In this document: one piece after another, positions 22,138 through 24,816 of the stretch
Numbering within the stretch: position 1 is the stretch's first letter
Layout of the letters: the number at the start of each line of letters is the position of its first letter
Assembly (NCBI GenBank): GCA_910586375.1
Contig: CAJUIE010000009.1
Span: forward strand, 1-24,816
Reading direction: 5' to 3'
Length of the DNA: 24,816 nt
Source: an uncultured Alistipes sp.
Lineage (GTDB): Bacteria > Bacteroidota > Bacteroidia > Bacteroidales > Rikenellaceae
Translations under genes and position numbers: made by a program
The notes under the pieces: generated by a model
Told to the model about the DNA's origin: nothing
Database searches by the model: none
What the model saw: only the letters and a program-made list of their open reading frames with translations

Positions 22138-24816
22138 TTAGAAGGTCAGGTCGAGACCGCAGGTGAATACTTTGCTCTTGGGATAAGCGCCCCAGTCGAG
22201 CGACGGCGTCATCGGGTTGGTGGCGCGCATGCTCACCTCGGGGTCATAGCCCGAATATCCCGTAACCACAAAGAGGTTCTGGGCCGAGAAATAAACGCGC
22301 AGCTTCTGCACAAAGAACTTACGCGTCCACGACTCCGGCAGCGTATAACCCACCGTGAGGTTCTTCAGACGCAGGAACGAACCGTCCTCGATGAAACGCG
22401 AGTAAATCTCGTTCTTCACATAACCGTCCTGTGCAGGAACGCTGTTCGAAGCGTTGGTTGGCGACCAACGGTCGGCAACCTCGGCCATCAGGTTCGATCG
22501 CTGGTCCTGCGACTGGTTGGCATAAACCCGCGTAGCGTTATAAACGTCGTTGCCATAATTGAACTGGAACATGAAACTCAGGTCTACACCCTTGAAATAA
22601 AAGCTGTTGGTGATACCACCAAACCACTTGGGCGTACCGTTGCCGATGACCGTACGGTCGACCGTGGTGATGACGCCGTCGCCGTCGATGTCCTTATACT
22701 TGACCATACCCGGTTTCACAGGTGTGCCGGCGTGGTCAGTGATGTCTGCGATACCGGGCTTGAGCGTCATCTCGCCCGTAGCGGCGTTGACATTGAAGTC
22801 CGAAGATTGGTAAACGCCGTCGAATTCATAACCATAAATCAGACCCAGCGACTCGCCCACGCGCGCCACGTAATCATAACCCTTGTAATCGCTGTTCCAC
22901 GAAGCCGAAGTATACATCTCGGTGGCACCGTCGGCCAGAGCCCGCAACTCGTTGCGGATGAACGAAATATTGAAGTCGGTCGTCCAGCGGAAACCGCTGC
23001 GCGTGACGATATTGGTGGAGTTGATCGCCAGCTCGATACCCGAATTGCGGATCTTACCCACGTTCTGCCACTGCGACGAGAAACCCGAGACATAAGCCTT
23101 ATTGGCGGCCATGAGCAGGTCCTTGGTATCCTTGATGAAGAAGTCGGCCGTAACGTTCAGGCGGCTGTTGAACAGCCCCACGTCGACGCCGAGGTTGGTC
23201 GACTGCGAGGCCTCCCACCGCAAGTCCTCGTTAGGCAGCTGCTTCGGCACAAGCACCGTGACCAAATTGCTGCCATAACCGTATTTAGCCTGCGAATAAA
23301 GGTCCATCGAGAGGTAGTTGGTGATACGGTCGTTACCCACCATACCCCAGCTCAGACGAAGTTTGAGATTCGAAACGATCTTCTGGTGCTTCATGAAGTT
23401 CTCCTCCGAAATACGCCACGCACCCGAGAAGGCGGGGAAGTAACCCCACTTGTGCTTCTTCGAAAAGACGGTGGAGCCGTCGGCACGAACCGTAGCAGAG
23501 AAAAGGTAGCGGTCCTTATAACTATAATGTCCCTGTGCAAAGAACGAAACAAGAAGGTTCTTATCGCGCGACGAAGTAACCGAACTGGGTGTAGCACCCA
23601 AGCCGAGGTTGTTGTTGGTCAGGTTATCGAACGGGAAGTCGGTCACCTGACCCTCCAGCCACTCGTTGCCCGAATAAGAAGTCTCCTGACCGAGCATGAC
23701 ATCGAAGGCGTGGCCTCGTTTCTGCTTGTAATTATAAGTCAGGTAGTTGTAGTTGGTCCACCGTACACGCCGGGACATACGCGTAGAACCGAAGGGCGTC
23801 TGACCGTTGCGATAAGCCTCCTTCGAACCGTTCTGGAAGAACTTGTAAAGACGCGTATTGGTCGTGTTATAAGTGCCGGCCGTCTTGAAGGTCCAGCCCT
23901 TGCCCAGCGTGAAGTTCAGGGCCACGTTGCCCGACCACATCTCGGTCTTGGTGGTATTGACCACCGACTCTGCCTGCTTGATGGGGTTGACCTGAGCCAG
24001 CGACTCCGAAGATTCGAGCTCCAGCGGGTCGATAGCCGCCCCCAGCAGCTCCTCGTCGGTCATGCGCAGACCCGCCGTAGGACGGGCCCGCAGAATCTGA
24101 GCCAGCATGTTGAAACGTCCGTTATCGCCCGAGGTGCCCATACCGCGCTTATCCGTGTTGGCATAATTGACCGTGGCGTCGACGGTCAGCCACTTGGAGA
24201 CCTTGTGGTTCACGCGCATCTTGGCCGTAATCTTGTTGAAGGCGCTGTTGGTAAAGATACCGTTCTCCAGAAAGTCGGAGAAGGAGAAGGAGTACTTCGT
24301 ACGGTCGGAACCGCCCGAAATCGAAACGTTGTGGTCCTGCGACCAGGTGGGACGGAACGTCTCGCTCTGCCAGTCGACGCCGCCCACACCCACGTAATCG
24401 TCGAGGGTCTGATAACGATAAGGGATGCCGTTGTCGTCGTTGCCGGCCTTGAAATAAGTCGTGCCGAACTTATCGGGCCACGCCTCGGTCTGTAACCGCA
24501 CAAATTCATAAGGTGAAAGCAGGTCCAGTGTCTTGGAAATCTGGCGGTAGCTGGCCGAACCATTATACGTCACCACCGGACGGCCTTTCTTGCCCGACTT
24601 AGTGGTGACGATCACAACGCCGTTGGCGGCTCGCGAACCATAAATAGCGGCCGACGAGGCGTCCTTCAGCACATCGACCGACTCGATGTCCTTATTGGAA
24701 AGATAATCGATGTTGTCGACCTGGAAACCGTCGACGATATAAAGCGGGGTGGTTTCACCATTGACCGAGCCGACGCCGCGCACCTTGATGTCGAAGCCCG
24801 CACCCGGCGTGCCGAC
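22138..24816 (-). CDS. susC: SusC-family TonB-dependent outer-membrane transporter, N-terminus beyond window
   Basis: The minus-strand frame is open to the window edge, giving 892 residues. It starts inside the plug domain (GTPGAGFDIKVRGVGSVNG, then PLYIVDGFQ and VLKDASSAAIYGSRAANGV), so the signal peptide, carboxypeptidase-like domain, TonB box, and first part of the plug are outside the window. The rest is a 22-strand-type barrel with typical SusC segments (GYDPEVSMR, LRLKNLTVGYTLPESW, RVYFSAQNLFVVTGYSG) and a C-terminal Phe (GLDLTF). It imports oligosaccharides with SusD, using TonB energy. The GTG at 24783 that could be read as a start is internal. The promoter and any genes upstream are not in the window. 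Confidence 0.95.
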   Translation of the reverse strand, partial: VGTPGAGFDIKVRGVGSVNGETTPLYIVDGFQVDNIDYLSNKDIESVDVLKDASSAAIYGSRAANGVVIVTTKSGKKGRPVVTYNGSASYRQISKTLDLLSPYEFVRLQTEAWPDKFGTTYFKAGNDDNGIPYRYQTLDDYVGVGGVDWQSETFRPTWSQDHNVSISGGSDRTKYSFSFSDFLENGIFTNSAFNKITAKMRVNHKVSKWLTVDATVNYANTDKRGMGTSGDNGRFNMLAQILRARPTAGLRMTDEELLGAAIDPLELESSESLAQVNPIKQAESVVNTTKTEMWSGNVALNFTLGKGWTFKTAGTYNTTNTRLYKFFQNGSKEAYRNGQTPFGSTRMSRRVRWTNYNYLTYNYKQKRGHAFDVMLGQETSYSGNEWLEGQVTDFPFDNLTNNNLGLGATPSSVTSSRDKNLLVSFFAQGHYSYKDRYLFSATVRADGSTVFSKKHKWGYFPAFSGAWRISEENFMKHQKIVSNLKLRLSWGMVGNDRITNYLSMDLYSQAKYGYGSNLVTVLVPKQLPNEDLRWEASQSTNLGVDVGLFNSRLNVTADFFIKDTKDLLMAANKAYVSGFSSQWQNVGKIRNSGIELAINSTNIVTRSGFRWTTDFNISFIRNELRALADGATEMYTSASWNSDYKGYDYVARVGESLGLIYGYEFDGVYQSSDFNVNAATGEMTLKPGIADITDHAGTPVKPGMVKYKDIDGDGVITTVDRTVIGNGTPKWFGGITNSFYFKGVDLSFMFQFNYGNDVYNATRVYANQSQDQRSNLMAEVADRWSPTNASNSVPAQDGYVKNEIYSRFIEDGSFLRLKNLTVGYTLPESWTRKFFVQKLRVYFSAQNLFVVTGYSGYDPEVSMRATNPMTPSLDWGAYPKSKVFTCGLDLTF

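Noticed and set aside
22063..24495. 810-residue plus-strand open frame opposite susC/susD
   Set aside because: It is antisense to strong SusC and SusD sequence, has no family features, and runs across the susC/susD junction; high GC makes such frames common.

Overview
The window looks like a chromosomal segment from a high-GC gut Bacteroidota, most like Alistipes (Rikenellaceae). I base this on the SusC/SusD pair, a one-protein hybrid two-component system, exact TAnnTTTG promoter elements, and GC-rich coding sequence with AT-rich gaps. It carries most of a polysaccharide utilisation locus (PUL) for heparin/heparan sulfate. The gene content resembles the heparin PUL of Bacteroides thetaiotaomicron, but the layout differs. 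These assignments come from recognising motifs and remembered family sequences; no search was run.

Layout. (1) 1-974: edge of a phage-like region, with a truncated XkdF-like prohead protease gene, a strong hairpin, a gene remnant carrying a 9-bp tandem repeat, and an interspersed repeat. (2) 975-14937, all on the minus strand: read in transcription order this is sulfatase, GlcNAc-6-O-sulfatase-like lipoprotein, DUF3604/PHP-type hydrolase, ROK sugar kinase, MFS sugar transporter, PL15-like exolyase, and then, after a gap, the HTCS sensor-regulator. (3) 14938-15307: a divergent promoter region with two helically phased direct repeats. (4) 15308-20417, plus strand: two PL12 heparinase III-type lyases and a PL13 heparinase I-type lyase. 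(5) 20431-20474: a perfect 20-bp-stem palindrome between convergent genes. (6) 20490-24816, minus strand: SusD and a SusC truncated by the window edge.

How the genes would work together (inference from the families). SusC/SusD take sulfated oligosaccharides into the periplasm. PL12 and PL13 lyases cut low- and high-sulfated stretches, the PL15-like enzyme trims oligosaccharides, and the sulfatases remove sulfate. The MFS transporter and ROK kinase carry liberated sugar into glycolysis. The HTCS senses a breakdown product and switches on the divergent operons. No GH88 unsaturated glucuronyl hydrolase, surface glycan-binding protein, or sulfatase-maturing enzyme is visible; these may lie past 24816 or elsewhere.

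The points most worth following up are the DUF3604/PHP protein embedded in the operon, an HTCS whose receiver domain has lost the usual Lys and Thr and half of its acidic pair, a nine-base homopolymer inside the HTCS gene, a 95-nt identical tract shared by the two PL12 genes, and the phased repeats between the divergent promoters.
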